Below are positions 9,217 through 20,814 of a DNA stretch of 64,000 nt, piece after piece (position 1 is the stretch's first letter; each line of letters begins with the position of its first letter). The notes under the pieces were generated by a model. That model was not told the DNA's origin and made no database searches. It saw only the letters and a program-made list of their open reading frames with translations. The translations under genes and the position numbers were made by a program. Source of the DNA: Alphaproteobacteria bacterium (GTDB lineage: Bacteria; Pseudomonadota; Alphaproteobacteria; Puniceispirillales; Puniceispirillaceae); contig JAKMFL010000010.1 in the NCBI GenBank assembly GCA_022425485.1, positions 1-64,000 on the forward strand. The letters are read 5' to 3'.

Positions 9217-10524
9217 TTAAGCCGGCAGGAGCGAGGCACGCTTATCACGTGTTAAAATCCAAAGGACAATGCCAAGATTAAGGGCGTTCCATGCAATCCC
9301 ATTGATAAAGGCCGCTTGATAAGAGCCAGTAGCCTCATACAACCAGCCAGACATCCAGCCGCCTAAAGCCATTCCAAGAATGGTAACCATAATAACAAAG
9401 CCAACCCGTGCGCCAGCTTCTTTAGGCGGCAGAAATTCCCGCACTACTAGCGCATAGCTTGGCACAATGCCGCCTTGCGAAAGACCAAAAATTAGGCTGA
9501 CGACATAAAGCGAAGCCATACCATCGAAGGGCAGATACATGACCAAAGCGATACCTTGCGCAAAAGAGCCAAGCAAAAGCGTTCTAATGCCGCCTATTTT
9601 ATCCGCTATCAGCCCAGATACAATTCGGCTTATCACCCCCCCAAACAGCATGAGCGAGAGCATTTCTGCGCCTACTGCCGGGCCATATCCAAGCCCCACA
9701 CAATAAGAGACGATATGGACTTGCGGCATTGACATTGCAACACAACAAGCCAGCCCAGCAACACATAACAGCACTTGTAAGCGCAAAGGGGATATCCGCG
9801 TTTTCTGAATATTTTCCGTAACTTTTTGGGCTGCAATTTGATGGCCAGCCTCTGGTAATTCGCGCCGCAATAACAAAGACAGAGGCAGGATAACGCATAA
9901 GGTTACTATTGCTAAGGTGATATAGGCCGCCCGCCAGCCATCTTCGGCTAGAATATCAGATAAAAAGAGAGGCCAAATCCCGCCTGCTAGATAATTTCCA
10001 CTGGCTATCAACGCCACTGCGATACCACGCTGTTTTAAAAACCAGTGCGAGATATCGGTGATTAAGGGCCCGAAGCCAGATGCAGTCCCAAATCCAAGCA
10101 AGAGATGTACCGCTGCTAGCATATAAATATCACTTGTAATGGTGGATAGCATAAAGGCAGAGGCAGAGAGTAGTGCCGCTGCCATAACCGACAAGGTAAC
10201 CCCAAAACGGTCGATAATCCGGCCAATGATCAGGTTTCCAAGTGCAAAGCCGAGCATGTTCATCGTAAAGGGCAGAGAGGTCACTGACCGGCTGGTTACA
10301 AATTCAGCCTCTAAGGCTGGCATAATAGTGATTACCGCCCACATGCCGGTATTGGCAAAGATCGCAATGATTAGCGTGATCACCAACCGGAACCAAGAAT
10401 AGGGCGTATCGTGAATTTGCGGCATTAATTTAGGCACTCTCATAAAAAAAGCAGCAAAGCCTTGCCGCTGCGCAGGCCTCAAATTCTGCACCTTAATCCC
10501 ATAGCAGGTCAAATATTTTCCCAT
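9217..10524 (-). CDS. MFS transporter
   Basis: ~12 TM; true start may be nearer 10443 (MRVPKLMPQ). Confidence 0.8.
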   Translation of the reverse strand: MGKYLTCYGIKVQNLRPAQRQGFAAFFMRVPKLMPQIHDTPYSWFRLVITLIIAIFANTGMWAVITIMPALEAEFVTSRSVTSLPFTMNMLGFALGNLIIGRIIDRFGVTLSVMAAALLSASAFMLSTITSDIYMLAAVHLLLGFGTASGFGPLITDISHWFLKQRGIAVALIASGNYLAGGIWPLFLSDILAEDGWRAAYITLAIVTLCVILPLSLLLRRELPEAGHQIAAQKVTENIQKTRISPLRLQVLLCVAGLACCVAMSMPQVHIVSYCVGLGYGPAVGAEMLSLMLFGGVISRIVSGLIADKIGGIRTLLLGSFAQGIALVMYLPFDGMASLYVVSLIFGLSQGGIVPSYALVVREFLPPKEAGARVGFVIMVTILGMALGGWMSGWLYEATGSYQAAFINGIAWNALNLGIVLWILTRDKRASLLPA

Positions 10525-10614
10525 AGCTGGGTATGTTGTACCCCAATACAGGTTTAAGCAGAGCGATTATGGCGTGTTTCTTGCATCCATGCGCAGGGTG
10601 CACAAAATGAAATG

Positions 10615-10890
10615 GAGATGATAATGGCAGGAGCGTTAGGATCTGAAGATATTGTCGATATAATTGAGGCCACTATTAGGGTGTTAGTTGGTACTGGATT
10701 GACCAGAGAACAAGCTTTGCAAGTGATGCTTAGTCAATTGGCTGTTCAGGTGCAGCCCGAAATTATGCGCCTAGCGGTAAAGGTAAGCGAGAAATATGCG
10801 GATGCCTTCACTAATGCAGATTGGGATCCTGAAAATATGCAAAAAATCACGGATTGCGGGTCTGCTGATCATCCCTTTGCCCAGCTTTAA
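10615..10890 (+). CDS. Hypothetical small protein
   Basis: ~91-aa ORF, plausible RBS, alpha-helical; no family recognised. Confidence 0.4.
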   Translation, partial: EMIMAGALGSEDIVDIIEATIRVLVGTGLTREQALQVMLSQLAVQVQPEIMRLAVKVSEKYADAFTNADWDPENMQKITDCGSADHPFAQL

Positions 10891-11015
10891 GAATTAGAAA
10901 CACGCCTAAAGCTATAAAAGCCCTAGCAAAAGAGCTAGGTTGACAAGTAGCAGAGCTTCGCGCGACTCTCCTTTATCAGATTATACTGCTGGTTAAAAAG
11001 AGAGGGCTTTGGAAG

Positions 11016-11726
11016 ATGACAACCCCCATTAGAGCGTTATTATTTGACGTATTTGGCACCGTTGTGGATTGGCGAACATCTGTTAGCGGCGAAATTGAAG
11101 CATTGGCCAGAAGCTATGGCGTAGAAGTGGATGCCCCAGCTATGGCGGATGTATGGCGGGCTGAATATCAGCCAGCTATGGAAGAAATTCGTCAAGAAAA
11201 ACGCCCCTTTGAAATTCTGGATATATTACACCGCGAAAATCTAGAACGTATCCTACCGCGTTTTGGCCTTGCTGAAATATACGAGGAAGATAAAGAAAAG
11301 CTCAATCTATGTTGGCATCGCCTGCAGGGCTGGTCAGATAGTAGTGAGGGATTAAAAGCCCTAAAGCGGCGCTTCATACTGGCCACCCAGTCTAATGGTA
11401 ATATTGCACTTATCGTGAATATGGCAAAAGGGGCTGACCTTGCTTGGGATGTGGTGCTAGGGGCGGAGGTTACTGGCTATTATAAACCGCGGCCAGAGGC
11501 GTATGACAAGGCTTGTGCACAGCTTAACTTGCCTAGTGAGGCCTGTATGATGGTCGCTGCCCACAATGATGATTTGGTTGCCGCCCGCCAGCAAGGCATG
11601 CGCACTGCCTTTGTATGTAGACCAAAAGAACATGGCCCAAACCAGAAAACAGATATGGAGCCTACTTCTAATTGGGACTATGTAGCGAGCAGTTTCACGG
11701 ATCTTGCATCTCAACTTAAATGTTAA
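11016..11726 (+). CDS. Haloacid dehalogenase type II / HAD hydrolase
   Basis: ALLFDVFGTVVDWRTS...LATQSNGN...KPRPEAYDKACAQL...VAAHNDDL. Confidence 0.85.
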   Translation: MTTPIRALLFDVFGTVVDWRTSVSGEIEALARSYGVEVDAPAMADVWRAEYQPAMEEIRQEKRPFEILDILHRENLERILPRFGLAEIYEEDKEKLNLCWHRLQGWSDSSEGLKALKRRFILATQSNGNIALIVNMAKGADLAWDVVLGAEVTGYYKPRPEAYDKACAQLNLPSEACMMVAAHNDDLVAARQQGMRTAFVCRPKEHGPNQKTDMEPTSNWDYVASSFTDLASQLKC

Positions 11727-11865
11727 ATATCTTTATTAAGAAACTGTAAAAAAGCAATTATTTATATTTATGCTAGAATTATGGTTAAAAAATAACTTGC
11801 CAGCCCTTTCGGATTATTCTTTGCTAGCCATAGGGATAAGCTATTAGAGGCATGAGGGGCTAGTA

Positions 11866-12117
11866 ATGATATCCGTATTTTTACAGAATTTAGCCGTGAT
11901 TTTGGCGAGTTTATTGGTTCTGGCAAATCATCGCGCTGACTATACTCTTTACATCGCCATAGCCGCGATTGCACTGACCAGTATTCGGTTGATGTTTACA
12001 AAAGGTTTGGGAAGCTTAAAGGTCACTTTTTTCCTAATTCAGGGTTTCATTTTTGCAATTGCGATGTGGTATATTTTGTATCCGGGCCGTTTTAAAGAGA
12101 TTTTGAGTGCATTTTGA
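11866..12117 (+). CDS. Small membrane protein, unknown function
   Basis: 83 aa, ~3 TM segments. Confidence 0.4.
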   Translation: MISVFLQNLAVILASLLVLANHRADYTLYIAIAAIALTSIRLMFTKGLGSLKVTFFLIQGFIFAIAMWYILYPGRFKEILSAF

Positions 12118-12144
12118 TTTATTAGCAAAAAGGCAGGCAAGAAG

Positions 12145-12561
12145 ATGAGTTTATGGAAAGGCCAGACATTTAATGTGAGCCATGCAGATGGCACAGGCAC
12201 CAATGGCGGCGGGTTTGAGGGCGGTTTGCGTGCTTTTTTTGAATATCGTGATTTAGGCATTAAAGACGCAAGCAAAGGCAAGTTTATTGCGCATGTCATC
12301 CGCGCAATACCCGGGCGACATGCCGAGCCGCAATGGCACACGCATGATCTAGATTTTCAAATGGTCTACATCTTAAAAGGATGGGTTATATTTGAATATG
12401 AAGGTCAGGGCGAGATAACGTTGCGTGAGGGCTCTTCTGTTTTGCAACCACCGGGTATAAAACATCGGGAAGTTACGCATAGTGACGATCTGGAATTAAT
12501 CGAGATTTGTTCACCAGCGAGTTTTGAGACAGAACTGACAGGCCCGCCAGAAGAAGTTTAA
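12145..12561 (+). CDS. Cupin domain protein
   Basis: HAEPQWHTHDLDFQMVYILKGWVIFEYEGQGE...LQPPGIKHRE. Confidence 0.75.
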   Translation: MSLWKGQTFNVSHADGTGTNGGGFEGGLRAFFEYRDLGIKDASKGKFIAHVIRAIPGRHAEPQWHTHDLDFQMVYILKGWVIFEYEGQGEITLREGSSVLQPPGIKHREVTHSDDLELIEICSPASFETELTGPPEEV

Positions 12562-12582
12562 GGCCCGCCAGAAGAAGTTTAA
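12541..12582 (+). repeat. 21-bp perfect tandem duplication (x2) spanning the cupin stop codon
   Basis: GGCCCGCCAGAAGAAGTTTAA repeated exactly at 12541-12561 and 12562-12582. Confidence 0.95.
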
Positions 12583-12598
12583 AGCCAGCCCGAATGAA

Positions 12599-14134
12599 TT
12601 AGCCATTAATACTGGCTTTTGGAACGCAGCCGATATTATGCGGCCATAATAAGGTGCAGATTTCCTCAGCGCGGGTCATATCAAGGCTGGAATTGGTTTG
12701 TAATCGGTAGGCTGGCGCTGTTTTAAGCGTATCTTCGGAAATATCTATTTTCGAGCCGCTGGTATCTAACACATCATGGGCAATAATTTGCAGCCTGTAA
12801 GTGGAGAAAAGCTTGCTAAAACGCCCCTCCAACATGTTCATTTTTTGCTTTGCTTGCGCTACGTCAGCAAAGTCACCAAAGCTGAGATAAAACGCGCTGG
12901 CTGGTCGCTGGTTATCTGGCATATCGCTATAGGAAAGCTCTGGAAGTTGCAGGCTAACCGGCAGAATTAGCGATGTAGCATTCTGCTGGGCAGGGCTAAG
13001 AACGGGCGGTCTTGCGGGCTTGCGCGGTTGTTGCGGCTTCTGTTTTTGCGGCTTTTTTTGCGCGCTCCTCTCTACAGCCTTATTTTTTGTATCTGGCGTT
13101 GGCGCTTTAGCAATTAATGCAGGCTCGTCTGGTATCGGCGGTGGCGCGGTTGGGCGGATGGGCGGCGCCTCTGGCATCTTTATTAATTCGGCCTCTGATC
13201 TAGGTGTTGTTTCTGCCATGCTTTGCGCGGGTGCTGGTGTTGGCATTGGTGTTGGCGCTGGTGTTTGCGCTGGTGTTTGCGCTGGCATCTTTACCTCTGA
13301 TTCTAAATCTGGTTCTGGCCCTGATTCTAAATCTGGTTCTGGCGTTTTGTTAGCATCCTTTCTAGGGCTCGATTTGCTAGATTTTGGCAGGGTTGGCGTA
13401 AAGCTAATCCCGCCGCCAAGGGCTAATGTAAAAGGCTTAGTCTCTTTAGCAGATTTTTTCTCTGATATCTCTTGCGGGTTTTCGGCGCTTTTGTTTTTCA
13501 GTGACGCATTTTCAAGCGGTTTAATTTTGTCAGCTTTTGGGATTTCTGGACTAGCTGGTTCTGAAGGTTTTGTGTCCGCAACTTTAGCTGTTTCAGGCAA
13601 AGAGGCGTTATCTGTGGCAGCTGGCACCTCTTTAACGGCTTTCGTAGCTGGTGCAATAAGATAGGCAAGCTCTGGGTGTTTTTCCCTGATTTGCCTATCT
13701 CCCTGCTGAAATAAAAGGGCACATTGTGTCTTTATCAGCTGTGCCATCTTTTCTTGGCCAATTTTCAAGGTATTTTTATCTGTATCTGCTGGCTGACTGC
13801 TATCATTTGCCATTAATGCGGATAATACCCAGTCGCGATATTCAGCGATAAAGGCCTCAATATCTTTGCTGGCAATATCTTTTTCAAACTCCAACATCAC
13901 GGCTTTGCCAATTACCGCACCTGAAAATTTTCGGCGTTCCTGCCACAACTTACCCATATCCTCATTCAACAGGCTTTGTGATTCCATCAGGGCAGCAAAA
14001 CTTGCACAAATTGCGCCTTGCTCTGCTAGATTACTGTAATTTTTCCATGATTTCAGGTCGATGGCGGCATAGCTGGCGCTGCCGAAAAACGACACACTCA
14101 ACCCAAATAGTAGTGATAACCATCTGTTTTTCAT
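12599..14134 (-). CDS. Secreted protein with Pro/Ala-rich linker and C-terminal SPOR-like domain
   Basis: Signal peptide; low-complexity AQTPAPTPMPTPAPAQ linker; C-term FYLSFGDFADVAQAKQKMNML. Confidence 0.55.
   Translation of the reverse strand: MKNRWLSLLFGLSVSFFGSASYAAIDLKSWKNYSNLAEQGAICASFAALMESQSLLNEDMGKLWQERRKFSGAVIGKAVMLEFEKDIASKDIEAFIAEYRDWVLSALMANDSSQPADTDKNTLKIGQEKMAQLIKTQCALLFQQGDRQIREKHPELAYLIAPATKAVKEVPAATDNASLPETAKVADTKPSEPASPEIPKADKIKPLENASLKNKSAENPQEISEKKSAKETKPFTLALGGGISFTPTLPKSSKSSPRKDANKTPEPDLESGPEPDLESEVKMPAQTPAQTPAPTPMPTPAPAQSMAETTPRSEAELIKMPEAPPIRPTAPPPIPDEPALIAKAPTPDTKNKAVERSAQKKPQKQKPQQPRKPARPPVLSPAQQNATSLILPVSLQLPELSYSDMPDNQRPASAFYLSFGDFADVAQAKQKMNMLEGRFSKLFSTYRLQIIAHDVLDTSGSKIDISEDTLKTAPAYRLQTNSSLDMTRAEEICTLLWPHNIGCVPKASING
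13297..13344 (+). repeat. 24-bp tandem duplication inside the SPOR-like protein gene
   Basis: CTGATTCTAAATCTGGTTCTGGC(C/G) x2. Confidence 0.9.
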
Positions 14135-14214
14135 AACAAAACACCAATAAAATGCATGGCCATGCTCGCCAGCATATTGTTTTTTGCAAGATTAATGCCT
14201 GTTTTCAGCCCTGT

Positions 14215-15729
14215 TTAGCTGAATTGTAGCGCATCTGCTGCGGCGCGGATAAGGGCACGTGCTTTATTCTGGCATTCTTCATACTCAGACTGGGCGACGG
14301 AATCATACACAATGCCTGCGCCTGCCTGAATATGCATCTCACCGCCCTTTAAAATCGCTGTTCGCAGGGCAATGCAGGTATCCATCTCGCCTGTAGCAGA
14401 AATATAGCCAATGGCACCTGCATAAATGCCGCGCCGGTCTGGCTCTAGCTCATCAATGATTTCCATCGCCCGAATTTTAGGTGCGCCAGACACCGTACCT
14501 GCTGGAAAGCCAGCGACAAGCGCATCTAGCATATCGCATTCATCGCGAATGCTTCCACGCACTTCAGAGGCGATATGCATCACATGGCTGTAAAGCTCTA
14601 TCTGGAAGTTGGAAACGACACGCACAGAGCCAGGTTTTGCCACTCGGCCCACATCATTGCGCCCTAAATCTAATAGCATAAGGTGCTCTGAGCGTTCTTT
14701 GATATCGGCCATCAAGCTTTCAGCATGGGCATTATCTTCTTCTTCGTTTGCGCCCCTAGGACGGGTGCCAGCGATTGGGCGAATAGTAACCTCTTCGTCC
14801 CGCAACCGCACTAGAATTTCAGGGCTAGAGCCAACAATGGCAATATTGCCTAGATTGAAATGAAACAGAAAAGGTGAGGGGTTAAGACGGCGCAGACTGC
14901 GATAGAGCGCCAGCGAAGGCAGGGAGAAAGGAATGGTAAAGCGCTGTGAGAGAACAACCTGAAAGATATCCCCTGCGGTAATATATTCTTTGGCACGACG
15001 CACCATTTCGAAAAAGCGTGATTTTTCAATATTACTGTCAGGCTCGGTAAGCTCAGATTGCTTGGGCAGTGAGACAGGAGAGGGCAATTCACGCCGTAAA
15101 CATGCCTCAGTCTCATCCAAAGCTTCATGCGCTGCCTTCCAGCCATCCTCAGATGTTTCAAACGCGCTATGTCTAATCTGATAGGCTAGGGTAATGGTAT
15201 CTTTTAGCCGGTCAAAAATGGCCACAATAGAGGGGCGCATCATGGTACTGTCATAGACATCTAATTTGTCTGGATTATTGTCTGGCAGCACCTCAACATG
15301 GCGGATCATATCATAGCCCAGATAGCCAAATAGACCAGCTGCCATGGGCGGAAGGGGCGCTGTGTTTGGCATCGCACTTTCGTCTAGTAGCGTGCGCAGA
15401 CTATCCAGCGGATTGATGTCGCTCTGTTTTTCAAAATCATCGGGCGTTTTATCTGGGCTACGATTGATAAAAACATCCCGCCCACGCGATCGCCAAATCA
15501 GATCTGGCTTTATCCCGATAACTGAAAAGCGACCCCGTACTTCGCCGCCTTCAACTGATTCAAGCAAGCAATGATGGGTTTGCCCCTCTGCCAGCTTTAG
15601 CATTGCGGCAACCGCTGTCTGTGTATCAGCAACAAAACTGCGGTAAATGATTTGATTCTTCTGGTCTGCAAACAGCTGTTTGCAAGTCTCAAAATCATTA
15701 TGGGCAAGCTCTGTTGGTCGGGGCGTCAT
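14215..15729 (-). CDS. trpE: Anthranilate synthase component I
   Basis: Chorismate-binding motifs: IFQVVLSQRF, IAGTRPRG, GFPAGTVSGAPKIRAMEII, AGAGIVYDS. Confidence 0.93.
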   Translation of the reverse strand: MTPRPTELAHNDFETCKQLFADQKNQIIYRSFVADTQTAVAAMLKLAEGQTHHCLLESVEGGEVRGRFSVIGIKPDLIWRSRGRDVFINRSPDKTPDDFEKQSDINPLDSLRTLLDESAMPNTAPLPPMAAGLFGYLGYDMIRHVEVLPDNNPDKLDVYDSTMMRPSIVAIFDRLKDTITLAYQIRHSAFETSEDGWKAAHEALDETEACLRRELPSPVSLPKQSELTEPDSNIEKSRFFEMVRRAKEYITAGDIFQVVLSQRFTIPFSLPSLALYRSLRRLNPSPFLFHFNLGNIAIVGSSPEILVRLRDEEVTIRPIAGTRPRGANEEEDNAHAESLMADIKERSEHLMLLDLGRNDVGRVAKPGSVRVVSNFQIELYSHVMHIASEVRGSIRDECDMLDALVAGFPAGTVSGAPKIRAMEIIDELEPDRRGIYAGAIGYISATGEMDTCIALRTAILKGGEMHIQAGAGIVYDSVAQSEYEECQNKARALIRAAADALQFS

Positions 15730-15794
15730 GGGTTTTTCCGTTCCGTTTAGGGCCTTTATCTGAAATCTTTTACAAGAGCCGAAGCGCCTAGCCT

Positions 15795-17666
15795 TTAGCG
15801 TGCACTCTGACCGATAAGCAATTGCTGAACATTAGTTGAGTTAATTTCAAGCGCATGGGCTTCGGAGAGGGTGATGACCAGCGCCGAAGACATATCCGTC
15901 TGCACCAGATTATCAAGGGTGCTAGATATTTGTGTCTGCAAACCATCAAGAGCTTGTGCATCAGCGGCAATAATATCATCTGTGCGCACCAATATAACGC
16001 TCTCACCTGTCTCAACCAAACTCGCAGCGTCTTTATCCTGCGCAAAAGCAGCGTCAGCTATCAGGCTAGCAGCTTCATTATCAAGGCCGGTTCCGGTGCG
16101 ACTAAAAGCAGAGCTAGGCGCGACTTCACGCAGCGTATTTTGAACATCTTGCAAGCCTTTATCTGCCGCAGCTTTTGCCGTAGCTAGCGCTTGTATTTTT
16201 GTCCAGTCAGCTACCAGTCTTGTACGCACTTCTGCTAGCTCACGTGAACGTGCAGGCTTCTCAGAGATAGGTTGCAGCACGAAAAAGCTATCTTCAGCAC
16301 TCGCGATAACCTGACTAATTTCGTCTATATCTAACGCCCAGCCTTGGCTTAAGAACTGGCTATCGCTTGCTAGGTCCGCAAAGCTGTTTTCCATAACATT
16401 CCCGTCAATATCACGGCCATTAGGGTCAATATCGGCAATGGTGTTAACAGATAGATTGATGCTTGTAGCAGCTTCGGGCAATGTTGCGCCTGTACCAAGC
16501 GTATCTTCTATTTGATTGACCAGATCATAAACAAGGTCAATGGCTTTTTCATTCCGCAAGGTCGCTTCAATTTGTGGGCGCACATCCTCAAGCCCTAGCT
16601 CTTCACCTAGCTGAATGTCGTCAACCAACAGCAAATGATATCCAAATACAGAGGCAACAGGGCCGCTTACACTTCCCTTTTCAGCACTAAAAGCAGCGGC
16701 CGCTAGCTCACCATCTAAATCCTCTTTTGTGACCAGCCCAAGCTGTGTGTCTGGTGCGCTCCAGCCAAGCGTTTCGCTTGCAACTTCTTGGAAGCTTTTG
16801 CCAGATGCCAGCAAATCAGCAGCGGCTTTTGCGTCGGCTTCCTGTGTAAACACCATTTGCCGAATTTGGCGGCGTTCTGGCGTAATAAATTCATCCGCGC
16901 GTAAATCAAATGCTTGTGTAACCTCATCATCGGTAAGGTTGACTTGGTTTAAAACTTCCTCTGGGCTAACCAGAACCACATCAAAGCTACGCAAGTCAGG
17001 CGCATCATAGCCTGATTTCACTGTCTCGTAGAAGCTGGCGATTTCAGCTTGTGATGGCGGGGTTATCTTATTTAGCTCAGCTGGATAGGTCTTTATCGTT
17101 GCCACACGTTGCTCAAGTTGATAACCGGCAATGGTTTTAGCCATATGTTTGCCGCCGCGCGCCCCGCCAGCCAAGGCTGCTTCTATTTGTTCTTGCATCA
17201 GGATAAAATCTAACCGACGCAGATAATCTTCCTCGGACAGGCCTGACTGGGCAAGGGTTTGCACAAACCGGCTTTGCGAAAATTGGCCAAGTTCATCTTT
17301 AAAAGCCTCTGTATTCGCGATAGCTTGCCTTTGCATGTCTCTGGTTGCGGTAACGCCCATCCGGTCTGCTTCAGCGGCAAACAAGGTGCGGCGAGCCAAT
17401 GCGCCCAACACTTCGTTCAGCAAGCCTGCTTCGATAGCTTCCCCTGCGGACAGGTTTAGACCTAGACCACGCCGAGAGCGCTCAAACTCCGTTGCGGCTT
17501 CGGCCAGTGAGACCGAACGATCAGATGCCACAACTGCTTTATTGCCAGAAGAGAATAAGCCTGTTGATACATCGCCTATCCCCCAAATAGCGAACCCCCC
17601 TGCAAGAAAAATCAGGAAGAATTTCATTATTGGGTTCTTTGCCCCTTCGCGCATTGAACGTAACAT
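15795..17666 (-). CDS. ppiD: Periplasmic peptidyl-prolyl isomerase, SurA/PpiD-like
   Basis: MLRSMREGAKNPIMKFFLIFLAGGFAIWGIGDV N-terminal anchor, parvulin-like centre. Confidence 0.85.
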   Translation of the reverse strand: MLRSMREGAKNPIMKFFLIFLAGGFAIWGIGDVSTGLFSSGNKAVVASDRSVSLAEAATEFERSRRGLGLNLSAGEAIEAGLLNEVLGALARRTLFAAEADRMGVTATRDMQRQAIANTEAFKDELGQFSQSRFVQTLAQSGLSEEDYLRRLDFILMQEQIEAALAGGARGGKHMAKTIAGYQLEQRVATIKTYPAELNKITPPSQAEIASFYETVKSGYDAPDLRSFDVVLVSPEEVLNQVNLTDDEVTQAFDLRADEFITPERRQIRQMVFTQEADAKAAADLLASGKSFQEVASETLGWSAPDTQLGLVTKEDLDGELAAAAFSAEKGSVSGPVASVFGYHLLLVDDIQLGEELGLEDVRPQIEATLRNEKAIDLVYDLVNQIEDTLGTGATLPEAATSINLSVNTIADIDPNGRDIDGNVMENSFADLASDSQFLSQGWALDIDEISQVIASAEDSFFVLQPISEKPARSRELAEVRTRLVADWTKIQALATAKAAADKGLQDVQNTLREVAPSSAFSRTGTGLDNEAASLIADAAFAQDKDAASLVETGESVILVRTDDIIAADAQALDGLQTQISSTLDNLVQTDMSSALVITLSEAHALEINSTNVQQLLIGQSAR

Positions 17667-17713
17667 ATCTTATCCTTGTGGCATGCTGTGTTGAACAATC
17701 TGATATCCACGCT

Positions 17714-17736
17714 AACATCAGAACTGTTCTAATGTT
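17714..17736. promoter_or_regulatory. 23-bp near-perfect palindrome in the ppiD/tpiA divergent region, candidate operator
   Basis: AACATcAGAACtGTTCTaATGTT. Confidence 0.4.
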
Positions 17737-17810
17737 CGTAAATCAGCCACACTATAGTGAATAGAGCAGTCGAACTGCAAATCAAAAACACGAAAACCAT
17801 AGGATATTTT

Positions 17811-18590
17811 ATGATTATTGCTGGTAATTGGAAGATGAACCCAGATCATCAGGCTGCAGAAGCGCTTTTAGAGGCGCTTTCAGATTATACACCAGCTTCT
17901 GATAGTAACTGCGAAATCGTCTGTTTTCCTCCTGCTTGTTATTTTTCAATGGCCAATCAGGCGCTGGCGAAAACTGGTGTAAGGTGGGGCGCTCAAAACT
18001 GTCATCAAGAGAGCGGCGGCGCCTATACAGGCGAGATATCCGCGCAGATGATAAAAGAGCAGGGCGGTGCTTGGGTGATTTTGGGTCATTCCGAGCGACG
18101 CCAATATTTTGCTGAAACAGATGCGTTGGTTGGCCAGAAAATCGTGACAGCTTTGCAAACAGGGTTAAGACCTATCTTATGTGTTGGGGAGTCTGAAGAA
18201 GTCCGCAACAAACACAGTCATGATAATTTTGTTCAAAGCCAGTTAGAAGCAAGCCTAGAATTAGTCGCACAGATGAGCCCTGATGCGCAAAAAAAGGCGC
18301 TAGCCCAACTTGTGATCGCTTATGAGCCGGTATGGGCAATTGGCACAGGCAAGGTTGCCAGCTTGCTGGATATTGAAGCAATGCATCAAGGCCTGTTGCA
18401 GAAGATGGAGGCGTTATTTGGTGTCCAGCTGCCAGAAGCAGGCGTGCCTATTTTATATGGCGGGTCGGTAAATGATGCGAATGCTGCAGATATTCTTGGC
18501 TTGAAACCGGTATCAGGGGCATTAGTTGGCGGCGCATCGCTAAAGCCGGATGCTTTTTTGTCTATCTGTCACATAGCTGATAAAAAATAG
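17811..18590 (+). CDS. tpiA: Triosephosphate isomerase
   Basis: MIIAGNWKMN...WVILGHSERR...VIAYEPVWAIGTG...ILYGGSV; start set at 17811. Confidence 0.95.
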   Translation: MIIAGNWKMNPDHQAAEALLEALSDYTPASDSNCEIVCFPPACYFSMANQALAKTGVRWGAQNCHQESGGAYTGEISAQMIKEQGGAWVILGHSERRQYFAETDALVGQKIVTALQTGLRPILCVGESEEVRNKHSHDNFVQSQLEASLELVAQMSPDAQKKALAQLVIAYEPVWAIGTGKVASLLDIEAMHQGLLQKMEALFGVQLPEAGVPILYGGSVNDANAADILGLKPVSGALVGGASLKPDAFLSICHIADKK

Positions 18591-18726
18591 GGTAAATTGT
18601 CAAATAGTGTAAATTTATAAGCGCATATGCATTTTTTGCTTTACCTGCGGGGGCGCAATTTGCTAGTTAAAGCCATCATGGCGAAGGCTGTGATTACTCT
18701 AGAAATTTTGAACAGACGATAACGTT

Positions 18727-19050
18727 ATGACAACCATTTTGCTGACGATTCATATTATTATTGCTTTAGCACTGGTTGGAACGGTGTTATTGCAACGCAA
18801 TGAAGGTGGCGGCCTAGGCATTGGTGGCTCGTCTGGTGGCGGTTTCATGACAGCCAGAGGCACAGCAAACCTGCTGACCCGTACGACGGCAATTTTGGCA
18901 GCCTTATTTTTTGCAACTTCTATTGGCCTTGCTATCTTAGCTGGCGCTGGGAGTGAGCAAACCTCTATCGTTGATGAAGTGCTGAGCTCTACAGCTACGC
19001 CTGCGCCAGCAAGCGAGCCATCTGGGCCAGCCGTACCAACAGGAAATTAG
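18727..19050 (+). CDS. secG: Preprotein translocase subunit SecG
   Basis: GTVLLQRNEGGGLGIGGSSGGGFMTARGTANLLTRTTAILA. Confidence 0.93.
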   Translation: MTTILLTIHIIIALALVGTVLLQRNEGGGLGIGGSSGGGFMTARGTANLLTRTTAILAALFFATSIGLAILAGAGSEQTSIVDEVLSSTATPAPASEPSGPAVPTGN

Positions 19051-19099
19051 TAATCAGAATGTCGAAGCTCTTCTGCCCCCCCACCGACCAGCGTTTTGA

Positions 19100-20743
<1,644 letters not shown>

Positions 20744-20814
20744 AGCCCGGAAGCGCCTGCAGTCATAAAAGAGCATCCTTCTAGCGGAAAAAAACCAGCG
20801 GAGGTCTTAATAGC

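Noticed and set aside
13020-13664. 214-aa plus-strand ORF, Gly/Ala/Val-rich
   Set aside because: Antisense to the low-complexity Pro/Ala-rich SPOR-like gene; composition is explained by the opposite strand
14153-14164. GCATGGCCATGC palindrome upstream of the SPOR-like gene
   Set aside because: 12-bp palindromes are expected by chance at this scale; no supporting context
15871-17694. Several plus-strand ORFs across ppiD (e.g. 15855, 15871, 16729, 17335)
   Set aside because: Fully antisense to a well-supported SurA/PpiD gene
17714-17736. Palindrome considered as a LexA box
   Set aside because: Alphaproteobacterial LexA sites are usually GTTC-N7-GTTC direct repeats; the spacing here differs
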